Shown here: positions 1 to 7,655 of the stretch, in pieces | Layout of the letters: each line of letters starts with the position of its first letter | Position numbering within the stretch: position 1 is the stretch's first letter | NCBI GenBank assembly: GCA_964494345.1 | Contig: CAZBSI010000004.1 | Location: forward strand, 1-64,000 | DNA length: 64,000 bases | From: DTKD01 sp964494345 | GTDB taxonomy: Bacteria > Armatimonadota > UBA5829 | Reading direction: 5' to 3' | Position numbers and translations under genes: made by a program | The notes under the pieces: generated by a model | Databases searched by the model: none | Told to the model about the DNA's origin: nothing | Seen by the model: the letters and a program-made list of their open reading frames with translations, nothing else

Positions 1-112
1 CCGGTCCTTAAACTACGCATGCGCACTCAATACAATATTCAAATGACAATGAACGTATCTACGCTCTATCTAACTGAGCGTCGCGCCTGGCCTGTGCCTG
101 GCACGGAAGATT

Positions 113-142
113 AGTATACAACGCCTGCCTCACGATAGTCAA
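113..142 (-). promoter_or_regulatory. Sigma-70 type promoter reading out of the window
   Basis: On the minus strand a -35 TTGACT (137-142) and a -10 TATACT (113-118) are separated by 18 bp. It lies just downstream of tRNA-Ala and would start a transcript near 106 that leaves the window to the left. Its target is not visible. No gene was recognised in 1-172. Confidence 0.5.
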
Positions 143-172
143 GGCATTCAGCGATATATTTTCAAAAGTTTT

Positions 173-248
173 TGGTGGAGGCTAGGGGATTCGAACCCCT
201 GACCCCATCCGTGCAAGGGATGTGCTCTCCCAGCTGAGCTAAGCCCCC
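173..248 (-). tRNA. tRNA-Ala (anticodon TGC)
   Basis: A 76-nt cloverleaf on the minus strand. The seven-base acceptor stem pairs with one G-T wobble, the anticodon loop is CTTGCAC, the T-loop is standard and the 3' CCA is encoded. It lies 10 bp downstream of the methyltransferase gene. Confidence 0.95.
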
Positions 249-258
249 ATCTTCAAAG

Positions 259-1230
259 CTACGTATCCTTGCGAATGGCAAGATACGTATACGGAAAGAA
301 CGCCTGCACCGGGATTTTGAACAATTTCAGCGGATAAAACAACAGCCTGTAAAACAGTTGCAGCCCGCGATAAACTGCCCTCCGAACCTTGCTACCCTTG
401 CCCGGGTTCATAATATCCCGGAAGTAAACCCCTACATTACCATCAGCCGTCTGGCATAATCTCGAGCCAGGCAGCCATCCCAATAAAGCAAACAGGTTTA
501 CTCCGATGAAACCGCCGTCAATCAATCGTTCCCGGCTAATCTCGCCTTCAATCCGCTTGCAAAAAAGCCTTACCAACGGCACCGCAAGCCTCAAAGGCAG
601 CCAATGTATCAACGGCAGGTTCGTAGTGTGATATTCCAACGGCCATAATCTGTTAGGCGACCCCACAACATAAAACAAACCGCCTGGCTGAAGAAGCCTC
701 CAGCACTCGGCCGCGAATTGCTCACGCTGCTCAGGAGCTATATGCTCAAAGACTCCCGATGCCAAAACTCCATCAAAAGAGCCATCCTCAAAAGGCAGCC
801 TGGCAGTCTGCTTGGTCTCCATAAAGCTCGCGAGATGGGAAAGCCCATAGTCCTCGACTCTCATCCGAGCGGCCTTCAGATACTTGGCCTGCGCATCCAC
901 ACCAGTTACTTTATGCCCACAACGAGCAAGGATAACCGCCGAGGTTCCCGTGCCACAGCCAAAATCCAATATTCTGGCTGGATCACCTTCAGGTGGGAAA
1001 TGCTTGAATACAGCCCGCAAAGCTCGTTCAACGTATTCCACACATTCCGTGCGCTTAAGGTCGTTTATCACCCATTGCTCGCCGTTTAAACGAACGAACT
1101 CTTCCAGCGTCGGAACAGACAGCACGGTCTCTATATTTTGGGTGGTATGGCTATAACACCGACCATCCCACTGTGTCCCAGTAACGGACAGCTTCCGTCT
1201 ATTGCCAAGATCCTCTATAGAAACAGGCAT
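259..1230 (-). CDS. Class I SAM-dependent methyltransferase
   Basis: 323 aa. Transfers a methyl group from S-adenosylmethionine to an unidentified substrate. The SAM-binding motif I ILDFGCGTG is at about residues 87-95, and the acidic end of strand 2 follows (VTGVDA). A motif like VLASGVFEHI near residue 155 is typical of the UbiE/Methyltransf_11 fold. The last 60 residues are hydrophobic and basic and may touch the membrane. The ATG start at 1230 is preceded by only a weak GGTAAAG site. The gene sits between tRNA-Ile and tRNA-Ala on the same strand, so the three may be co-transcribed. Nothing in the sequence shows whether the substrate is a lipid, quinone, sugar or RNA. Confidence 0.85.
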   Translation of the reverse strand: MPVSIEDLGNRRKLSVTGTQWDGRCYSHTTQNIETVLSVPTLEEFVRLNGEQWVINDLKRTECVEYVERALRAVFKHFPPEGDPARILDFGCGTGTSAVILARCGHKVTGVDAQAKYLKAARMRVEDYGLSHLASFMETKQTARLPFEDGSFDGVLASGVFEHIAPEQREQFAAECWRLLQPGGLFYVVGSPNRLWPLEYHTTNLPLIHWLPLRLAVPLVRLFCKRIEGEISRERLIDGGFIGVNLFALLGWLPGSRLCQTADGNVGVYFRDIMNPGKGSKVRRAVYRGLQLFYRLLFYPLKLFKIPVQAFFPYTYLAIRKDT

Positions 1231-1250
1231 CTTTACCGTAGATACAGCAA

Positions 1251-1327
<77 letters not shown>

Positions 1328-1346
1328 ACGATCTAAAAATAACAAC

Positions 1347-1370
1347 AAAAAGGGAAGCGATCCGCCTCCC
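1347..1370 (-). terminator. Intrinsic terminator-like hairpin
   Basis: On the minus strand, GGGAGGCG pairs with CGCTTCCC (one G-T pair) around a 3-nt loop, followed by five Ts. It ends the candidate RNA starting near 1472 and lies only 20 bp upstream of tRNA-Ile. Confidence 0.65.
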
Positions 1371-1472
1371 CATGTCAAGGAACGATCTGCTTTTAGAGCC
1401 AGTTTTCAGATGTCCATAATGACAATCAACATAGGCTCTTCCTGCGCGCAACTCACAACGTCAACGCGCAGG
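1348..1472 (-). ncRNA. Candidate structured small RNA or tRNA leader
   Basis: About 125 nt with its own strong promoter (1477-1505) and a terminator hairpin at its end. Three helices are visible. The first is a 5' stem CCTGCGCG/CGCGCAGG. The second is AGAGCC/GGCTCT, closing an internal loop and a small apical hairpin. The third is the terminator. There is no convincing reading frame. It does not carry hallmark sequences of tmRNA, SRP RNA, RNase P or 6S RNA that I recognise. It may be an independent small RNA or a leader for tRNA-Ile. Confidence 0.35.
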
Positions 1473-1476
1473 ATAT

Positions 1477-1505
1477 ATTATAAAGACCGGCCGCACCAAA
1501 GTCAA
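1477..1505 (-). promoter_or_regulatory. Strong sigma-70 type promoter
   Basis: Minus-strand TTGACT (1500-1505), a 17-bp spacer and a perfect TATAAT (1477-1482). The predicted start at about 1470 coincides with the base of the first helix of the candidate RNA. Confidence 0.65.
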
Positions 1506-1544
1506 GACTGAATAGGCAGAAATCTTATCTCAATTTCAGCATTT

Positions 1545-2621
1545 TCAGACCTTGAATCTGATATAGACGACATCGCCGTCCTGCACAACATAATCCTTAC
1601 CCTGAAGTTGCACCACACCCTTTTGCTTGGCCGCCTCCCAGCCGCCTGCCGCTTCGACCTCGCTAAAGTTGGCGACCTCCATTCTGATGAAGCCCCTGGC
1701 CAAATCAGAGTGTATGGTTCCTGCGGCGTCGACCGCTTTAAGGCCCCTTCGCAGCGTCCAAGCCCTGACCTCCGGCTCGCCCGCAGTGATGAACGAGATC
1801 AGCCCCAGAGCAGTGTAGCACGCCTGGATGAGGACGTTGCGAGCAGGCTCGCTGATTCCCAGCGACTGCAAAAACTCCGCCTCCTCTTCGTCTGACAACT
1901 CGGCCACTTCCATCTCGACTTCCGCGCTGATATCGAAGCAAAGCAGTTCGGACTGCCCACAATATTGGTGAAATTGCTCAACAAGCCTGCTTTGTTTGCC
2001 GATATCGTCCTCTGCGATGTTTAAGACGAGCATCATAGGCTTCAGTGTAAGAAAATCGTAGCCACGAATGGCTTTTTCTTCATCACTTGATAGCTGTACC
2101 TGCTTTAGGGACTGGCCCTGTTCGAGGATAGTTTTTAGCCTCTCCAGAAGTGACATTTCTATAGTCGCCGGAGTAGTGGAGCCTTTTTTAACGCCGTGAA
2201 GCTGTTTTTCTATGCGTTCAATTCTATTTTCAACAAGCTGGAGATCCGCTAACAGAAGCTCATCGCCCAGGGTCTGCGCGTCGCGAACCGGATCAGGCTC
2301 TGCGCCGTCGGCCGAACGAAATCCGCGAACGACGTGAACCAGCGCATCTACCTGACGCACATCGGCAAAGAAATCAGAGCCGAAGCGCGTTCGCGAATCT
2401 TCCTGGGATATTTTTGCCGCTCCATCGGTAAACTCTATACTTGCATAAGTAGTTTTTTTGGGTTTATACTGCTCGGCAAAATAGTCTATACGCGCATCCG
2501 GCACCTGCACCACTCCGACGTGCGCCTCGCCGAAATCGCTGGTTTTCACCGTGCCCCTGGTCAGAGCGCGAAATAAAGAGGTCTTGCCAGAGCCTGGCAA
2601 GCCCACTATACCTATCTTCAT
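1545..2621 (-). CDS. ychF: YchF/Obg-like (OLA1 family) P-loop NTPase
   Basis: 358 aa, the usual YchF length. YchF proteins bind ATP and GTP, associate with ribosomes and act in translation and stress responses. The P-loop GLPGSGKT is at residues 7-14 and a G4-like NIAED follows near residue 200. The last 80 residues form a TGS/DUF933 domain, recognisable by AVDAAGTIHSDLARGF and a terminal QDGDVVYIRF. The P-loop differs from the usual GLPNVGKS, with Gly-Ser replacing Asn-Val. That places it among divergent bacterial relatives. Start ATG at 2621 follows AGGTGACTTGA. It is transcribed alone on the minus strand. Confidence 0.88.
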   Translation of the reverse strand: MKIGIVGLPGSGKTSLFRALTRGTVKTSDFGEAHVGVVQVPDARIDYFAEQYKPKKTTYASIEFTDGAAKISQEDSRTRFGSDFFADVRQVDALVHVVRGFRSADGAEPDPVRDAQTLGDELLLADLQLVENRIERIEKQLHGVKKGSTTPATIEMSLLERLKTILEQGQSLKQVQLSSDEEKAIRGYDFLTLKPMMLVLNIAEDDIGKQSRLVEQFHQYCGQSELLCFDISAEVEMEVAELSDEEEAEFLQSLGISEPARNVLIQACYTALGLISFITAGEPEVRAWTLRRGLKAVDAAGTIHSDLARGFIRMEVANFSEVEAAGGWEAAKQKGVVQLQGKDYVVQDGDVVYIRFKV

Positions 2622-2889
2622 TCAAGTCACCTATAATTAAATTGCGCCGCAGGGCCGCTGTGGAATCGTACGTCACGAGCACGATGCAGCTATCGAGAGG
2701 TATTGTACCACATTCTCCACAGGTGATAGAAGACTCATCCCCCTGCGTCGTCTAGTTATATAAAGCAACATACGAAAGTTGCCCGGCCGCTAATCGTATG
2801 ATAGCATAGACAAATACAAAGCCCAGTGTAATAGACCTAATACGGTTAAGCTGCGCGCTATCATTTCATAGGAAAGGGATGATATAACA

Positions 2890-3648
2890 ATGCGAAAACG
2901 ATTTATTTTGTTGGCAGTAGTTGTTACAACAATATGCATAGGACTTAGCGCACCCGCGGACGCAATTATGCTGGTAAGCAGGTCTCAGGAAGTGGCGATC
3001 GGCAAGCAGGTCGAGGAGTCCATGATTAAGGAATACGGCGGGCTCAGCAAAGACAAAACGCTCACCGAGCGTGTGGCGCGCGTAGGCAAAGAGGTTTCCG
3101 CGATGTCCCCGCGAAAAGACGTAACCTACACATTTAAGGTGGTCAATTCCGAAGAGGTAAACGCTTTCGCGGCGCCCGGCGGCCCTATTGTGATAACAAA
3201 AAAACTTGCGAATATGCTAAAGACGGATGGAGAACTTGCTTTCGTGCTTGCGCACGAGACAGGGCATGTTACAGCTCAACACGGTAGAAAGGCGATCAAT
3301 CAAGCCCTGGTAGCGCAAAATGTCGCAGCGCTGCTGCTCAGGAACACCGGAGATGCTGCTCGGATGGGGGCCAATGTGATGTATACTTTGTATACTCGAG
3401 GCTATAGCCGCGATCAGGAATACGAAGCCGATAGCTACGGCTACCAGTTGATGACAAAGGCCGGATACAATGCGGATGACGGGGTCAAGGCGCTGGCAAA
3501 GCTGGGGATGAAAAGAGCTACCGGAGTTAATAAGTATCTGTCGACACACCCGGATATTCCCGACAGGATCGACAGGATAGCCAAAATGGGCAATATTCCT
3601 GATGATCAAAAGAAAGTCCTTATAGAGCAGGCGCAGGCGGATAAATGA
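2890..3648 (+). CDS. Secreted M48 family zinc metalloprotease (BepA/LoiP-like)
   Basis: 252 aa. An N-terminal signal peptide (residues 1-25, basic start then a hydrophobic stretch ending ADA) exports it. The zinc site HETGH is near residue 120, and the third ligand is in the EYEAD motif near residue 180. VNAFAAPGG just before the active site is typical of periplasmic M48 peptidases that degrade or refold envelope proteins. The ATG follows a GGAAAGGGAT ribosome site. The stop codon overlaps the next start as ATGA. A second M48 protein lies at 23117; the two share only the catalytic core. Confidence 0.92.
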   Translation: MRKRFILLAVVVTTICIGLSAPADAIMLVSRSQEVAIGKQVEESMIKEYGGLSKDKTLTERVARVGKEVSAMSPRKDVTYTFKVVNSEEVNAFAAPGGPIVITKKLANMLKTDGELAFVLAHETGHVTAQHGRKAINQALVAQNVAALLLRNTGDAARMGANVMYTLYTRGYSRDQEYEADSYGYQLMTKAGYNADDGVKALAKLGMKRATGVNKYLSTHPDIPDRIDRIAKMGNIPDDQKKVLIEQAQADK

Positions 3649-3911
3649 GTATGACAGAGCCGGATGCGAGGGATATTGGACGCGGATGGATTATTGCGAT
3701 CGCCGCGCTGGTTGTTTTGTTAATTCTGGGAATTGTGTTGTATTTGCGTATGAGCGCTCCGCTTAAGCAGCAGCCAAAGCGGCCGGTATCGGTGAGTTGG
3801 GATTTAAAATGGCTGTCTGGTTTTGCGGTGTGTGATTTGAAAGTGGCCGGGCCTCTGTGTCAGCCATTTCCGGGTTATGAGGTGGCAATTCGGAGATTGT
3901 CACCTAACTGA
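3645..3911 (+). CDS. Small single-pass membrane protein, uncertain
   Basis: 88 aa. The start overlaps the M48 stop by 4 nt (ATGA), suggesting translational coupling. Residues 14-34 form a clear hydrophobic membrane segment, flanked by an acidic N-terminus and a basic stretch. After about residue 48 the sequence has no family-like features and may be read-through. I do not recognise it. If real, it might anchor or assist the upstream protease. Confidence 0.4.
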   Translation: MSMTEPDARDIGRGWIIAIAALVVLLILGIVLYLRMSAPLKQQPKRPVSVSWDLKWLSGFAVCDLKVAGPLCQPFPGYEVAIRRLSPN

Positions 3912-3930
3912 TTCTAGAGGTTGGTAATTT

Positions 3931-4106
3931 GGGGTGCTAAGAAGGCTTGATCGGACTACGAACCTCGGATAGCGGATATCGAAAAAGCAGATTTCTCGCT
4001 CCGCTCGAAATGACGGAGGGAGGCGCTCGAAATGACGGAGGGAGGCGCTCGAAATGACGGAGGGAGGCGTTCGAAATAACGGGGGGAAGGGCTCGAAATG
4101 ACGGGG
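3931..4106. repeat. Composite intergenic repeat, locus A
   Basis: A block containing CTAAGAAGGCTTGAT, then AACCTCGGAT, then AAAGCAGATTTCTCGCT and CGCTCGAAATGAC. It is followed by a tandem tail of 22-bp units with core GCTCGAAATGACGGAGGGAG (three close copies, then two degenerate ones). The same family is at 30480-30702, 39976-40120 and 60412-60650. It fills most of the 489-bp gap between the small membrane protein and the DUF4142-like gene. Confidence 0.85.
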
Positions 4107-4131
4107 TATTGGCGGGTTGATACGGGTTTGG

Positions 4132-4161
4132 TTGCTGTGATTCGGTTAAACCGGGTATAAC
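4132..4161 (+). promoter_or_regulatory. Possible promoter
   Basis: TTGCTG (4132-4137), an 18-bp spacer and TATAAC (4156-4161). It would start a transcript near 4168 that meets a terminator hairpin at 4214. The result would be either a short RNA of about 70 nt or an attenuated leader for the gene at 4401. Confidence 0.35.
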
Positions 4162-4213
4162 TTTATTGGGTCGTAGTGGCCCATGATATGAGAGAAAGGC
4201 TGTAGCGCTTCGA

Positions 4214-4239
4214 GGCTCCGGGTGATTCCGGGGCCTTTT
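4214..4239 (+). terminator. Intrinsic terminator hairpin
   Basis: GGCTCCGG pairs with CCGGGGCC (one G-T pair) around a 6-nt loop, followed by TTTT. It lies 160 bp upstream of the DUF4142-like gene and about 300 bp after the previous gene. Confidence 0.6.
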
Positions 4240-4400
4240 GCGTAGGTGGCAGGCGTATATTTCTGTTTCTTTAGCGACCTTTCTATGTTAGTGTCGCATG
4301 TTGTTAGGCTGCTATCCTATATGTTTGACGACGGTTTGTTTGCTCACCACACAGGGAATGTACTCCGTGTAGATCACATTCTAATGTCGGGAGGCTAAAA

Positions 4401-5186
4401 ATGCGACCCGTAACCTTGCTGATATTTGCAGCAATATTTGCATTGGCTGGGGCCGCGGCGTTGGCGGAAACCTGTCCAGCACCGGCAGCGGCGTGCCCGT
4501 CGCCTTGTCCGGCTCCATTGACGTGCCCGCCCGCTCCCTGTCCTGGAGAGTGCGCTGCGATTCCTGCCGCCGTTGGCGCAGGGCCAGTTCCATCGTTTTG
4601 CGAATTGACTTGCGAGACCGGCTTTGATGCCGCGTTTGTGCGTGCTATGTATCAGCAGCACGCCAACATCATATCCCTTGCGACACTGGCGATCCAGCAG
4701 TCGACAGACGCAAGCCTGAGAGACTTGTCCGGCAAGATTCGCTATGAGCGGACTAAAATGAACGAGAAACTTGTGAAACACGGCAGGAGCTTGGGCATCT
4801 GCGACCTGGAAGTTGCGTGCGATCCGTGTCTCAGCGGCCAACTGAATACGCTAGTAGGCCAGGACTTCAACATTAAGTATGCCGTTCTGATGATCGGTAT
4901 GCTGCAGCAGTCTATGGACGCTGCGAAGATAGGGATGGAACGCGCATCCATCGCGGACCTGCGTAATACGGAGAAGATAGAGTACAGAGCATCGCAGAAC
5001 GAGGTGATGGCTCTGCAGAACTGGCTGGCACGACAGGGTGTGAGCTGCCAGGTGGAGGCCGCTCCGTGTCCGGCGCCAGCAGCCGGGCCAGTGTGTCCTG
5101 CGCCATGTCCGGCGCCAGCAGCCGGGCCAGTGTGCCCTGCGCCGTGTCCACCGGTTGCCCCTGTTTGTCCGAGCACCTGTCCGTAG
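4401..5186 (+). CDS. Secreted DUF4142-like protein with Cys/Pro-rich arms
   Basis: 261 aa. Signal peptide at 1-22 ending ALA. A low-complexity arm rich in Cys-Pro pairs follows (about residues 24-60), then a helical domain (about 70-215) with FVRAMYQQHANIISLA and similar helices. That domain resembles DUF4142, a ferritin-like helical fold of unknown function. The C-terminal arm carries two perfect 13-residue repeats (CPAPAAGPVCPAP) encoded by 39-bp tandem repeats at 5067-5144. The many cysteines suggest disulphide cross-linking or metal binding outside the cell, which is inference. The ATG is preceded by GGGAGG at 6 nt. A strong terminator follows. Confidence 0.75.
   Translation: MRPVTLLIFAAIFALAGAAALAETCPAPAAACPSPCPAPLTCPPAPCPGECAAIPAAVGAGPVPSFCELTCETGFDAAFVRAMYQQHANIISLATLAIQQSTDASLRDLSGKIRYERTKMNEKLVKHGRSLGICDLEVACDPCLSGQLNTLVGQDFNIKYAVLMIGMLQQSMDAAKIGMERASIADLRNTEKIEYRASQNEVMALQNWLARQGVSCQVEAAPCPAPAAGPVCPAPCPAPAAGPVCPAPCPPVAPVCPSTCP
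5067..5144 (+). repeat. 39-bp tandem repeat, two copies, in frame
   Basis: Two adjacent near-identical 39-bp units (5067-5105 and 5106-5144), each encoding CPAPAAGPVCPAP. The unit length is a multiple of three, so copy number can change without breaking the frame. Confidence 0.85.
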
Positions 5187-5212
5187 GCAGCTTACGGCAA
5201 CACATGTACCGA

Positions 5213-5246
5213 AGCGCCCCGAAACTCATGTGACGGGGCGCTTTTT
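5213..5246 (+). terminator. Intrinsic terminator of the DUF4142-like gene
   Basis: A perfect 9-bp stem AGCGCCCCG/CGGGGCGCT with a 12-nt loop followed by a run of Ts. It separates this gene from the convergent lon. Confidence 0.85.
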
Positions 5247-5263
5247 ATGTCTGGTGTTTTATA

Positions 5264-7654
5264 TCAGATGAGGGCCATCTTTAGAATTTCATCCGCATGC
5301 ACAACGAAGTGAAACTCCATTTCATGACGGACGTCTTCCGGAATGTCCTCAAGGTCTTTTTCGTTTTCTTTCGGCAGAATAACAGTGTGTATGCCCGCCC
5401 TGTGCGCGGCCAGCACCTTTTCTTTAATCCCGCCCACCGGAAGCACCCGGCCTCGCAGCGTGATCTCTCCTGTCATAGCGATATCTTTTCTTATAGGCCG
5501 CCGCGTTATGGCGGAGGCTATCGCAGTAGCAATAGTTACCCCTGCCGAAGGACCATCTTTGGGCACCGCGCCTTCTGGCACGTGTATATGCAGGTCGGCT
5601 TTAGCATAGAAATCTTCATCGACTCCGAGCAGCCCAGCACGTGAGCGCACGTAAGTTAAAGCCGCCTTACCCGATTCCTGCATTACGTCGCCGAGCTGGC
5701 CCGTAAGGGTGAGGCTGCCCTTTTCGCCGCGCATCAAAACGACCTCTATAGATACAATGTCTCCGCCGAACTCAGTGTAGACCAACCCGGTGGCTACTGC
5801 GATCTCGTCTTTCTCACCCGCCCTGCCGTATCGATGTTTTGGGTGACCGAGGTAATCTCTTATATCCCGCTCGCGGATAGTCGTCTTCTCGGTTTTCCCT
5901 TTAGCAACTTCTCTTGCCACTTTACGACAGATACTGGCGATCTCGCGCTCCAACCCACGGACTCCCGCCTCGCGAGTATACTCCCTCACCAGCTTCCTCA
6001 CCGCCGAATCGTGGAAAACGAGCAGGCTTTTGGTAAGGCCGTTTTCTTTGACTTGCTTCGGGATCAAGAAGTCCCTGGCGATGCGCAGCTTCTCCTCTTC
6101 GATATAACCTGAAAACCGAATTATCTCCATTCTGTCACGCAGCGCTGGTGGGATGGTGTCCAGCACGTTTGCCGTGGTGATAAACATCACATCGCGTAAA
6201 TCGAACGGCACATCGAGAAAGTGATCGCTAAACGAGTCGTTTTGCTCCGGGTCTAATGCCTCCAGCAGTGCAGCCGAAGGATCTCCTCGGAAATCCGCCC
6301 CTATTTTGTCGATTTCGTCGAGCATAAAGACCGGATTGCGAGTATCGACCTGTTTGATTCCCTGGATAATTCTGCCCGGCATCGCTCCGATATACGTACG
6401 ACGATGACCCCTGATCTCAGCCTCGTCTCTTACTCCGCCAAGAGACATCCGATAGAATTTTCGACCCAGCGCCCTGGCTATCGACTTGCCGATACTGGTC
6501 TTGCCAACGCCAGGAGGCCCGACGAAGCATAATATGGGCCCTTTCAACGCGCCGGCGAGCTTGCGAACAGCCAGAAATTCGACTATGCGCTCCTTGACTT
6601 TCTCCAAGCCGTAATGATCTTCATTGAGCACATTGGCAGCTTCATCGACATCCAAAGACTCCTCAGATTGCTTGTTCCAGGGCAGCGAGATGAGCCAATC
6701 CAGGTAATTTCTGATAATAGTGGCCTCCGGGGAGGCAAACATCATCTTATCGAGCCGGTCCAGTTCTTTTAGGGATTTCTCCTGCACACCCTCCGGCATT
6801 CGGGCTTCAGCGATCTTAGCTCGATATTCCTCGACTTCCGAAGAACGGCCATCGCACTCGCCGAGTTCCTGTTGGATCGCCTTTAGCTGCTCACGCAGAA
6901 TATACTCTCTCTGCGTGTCGCCCATCTCTTTTTCAACCCGGCTGCGGATATTATGCTGGACGTTTAGGACCTCGATTTCCCTTTCGAGAATAAGATTGAG
7001 CTTCTCCAACCTCTCCTCGACCACCACAGCCTCCAGCATCTCCTGCTTGGCCTCTGTGCGCAAAGGCAGGTGCGGCACGATCATGTCCGCCAATTTGCCA
7101 GGCTCTTCGATATTTGAAACGGTGATCAGAAGCTCAGGAGGAATGGGCGGCCCACCCTGACCTGATTGATTTTGCACCAATTCGTCGAAGAGGTCGTTAA
7201 CCCGACGCATCAAAGCATCAATCCGCACGCCAACCGGCTGAATCTCAGGTAATCTTTTGACATGTGCCTTAAAGAACGGGTCTGTCTGCGAGTACCTGGT
7301 GATTTTCGCACGACTTATTCCCTCAAGGGTGACTCGAACCGTGCCATCAGGAACGCGCAATACCTGAACTATCTCGGCGATAGTGCCCACCCTGTGGATA
7401 TCATCCGGATCAGGGTCTTCGATTGATACCTCGCATTGCGCCGCCAACAAAACCATTCTATGATTTTCGAGGGCGAAATCGAGGGCGCGAATCGATTTTT
7501 CCCTGCCCAAAAAGAGTGGAAAAAAGACGTTCGGGAAATATACCGTGTCCCTTACCGGCAGAACAGGCAGCACACGCGGCATTTTCTTGTGAGGCATCCC
7601 GTTCTGTAGGCGAATGGGCACCCCGTCCATAAAGGCTTTACTGACGTTGGACAT
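5264..7654 (-). CDS. lon: ATP-dependent Lon protease
   Basis: 796 aa, the normal bacterial length. Lon unfolds and degrades damaged and regulatory proteins in the cytoplasm. The N-terminal LON substrate domain (VLPVRDTVYFPNVFFP near residue 30) leads into a coiled region. The AAA+ module has Walker A GPPGVGKT and Walker B FMLDEIDKIG. The C-terminal peptidase has the Ser in KDGPSAGVT and the Lys in LPVGGIKEK, forming the Ser-Lys dyad. The start is 1 nt after the clpX stop on the same strand, so lon is the last gene of the tig-clpP-clpX-lon operon. Met25 (MPRVLPVLPVRD) is an alternative start, since no good ribosome site precedes the first ATG. Confidence 0.98.
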   Translation of the reverse strand: MSNVSKAFMDGVPIRLQNGMPHKKMPRVLPVLPVRDTVYFPNVFFPLFLGREKSIRALDFALENHRMVLLAAQCEVSIEDPDPDDIHRVGTIAEIVQVLRVPDGTVRVTLEGISRAKITRYSQTDPFFKAHVKRLPEIQPVGVRIDALMRRVNDLFDELVQNQSGQGGPPIPPELLITVSNIEEPGKLADMIVPHLPLRTEAKQEMLEAVVVEERLEKLNLILEREIEVLNVQHNIRSRVEKEMGDTQREYILREQLKAIQQELGECDGRSSEVEEYRAKIAEARMPEGVQEKSLKELDRLDKMMFASPEATIIRNYLDWLISLPWNKQSEESLDVDEAANVLNEDHYGLEKVKERIVEFLAVRKLAGALKGPILCFVGPPGVGKTSIGKSIARALGRKFYRMSLGGVRDEAEIRGHRRTYIGAMPGRIIQGIKQVDTRNPVFMLDEIDKIGADFRGDPSAALLEALDPEQNDSFSDHFLDVPFDLRDVMFITTANVLDTIPPALRDRMEIIRFSGYIEEEKLRIARDFLIPKQVKENGLTKSLLVFHDSAVRKLVREYTREAGVRGLEREIASICRKVAREVAKGKTEKTTIRERDIRDYLGHPKHRYGRAGEKDEIAVATGLVYTEFGGDIVSIEVVLMRGEKGSLTLTGQLGDVMQESGKAALTYVRSRAGLLGVDEDFYAKADLHIHVPEGAVPKDGPSAGVTIATAIASAITRRPIRKDIAMTGEITLRGRVLPVGGIKEKVLAAHRAGIHTVILPKENEKDLEDIPEDVRHEMEFHFVVHADEILKMALI

Positions 7655-7655
7655 A

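Noticed and set aside
3931..4106. Regularly spaced repeats that could be a CRISPR array
   Set aside because: The 22-bp units are directly tandem with no unique spacers of constant length, no cas genes are nearby and the same core recurs at three other loci.
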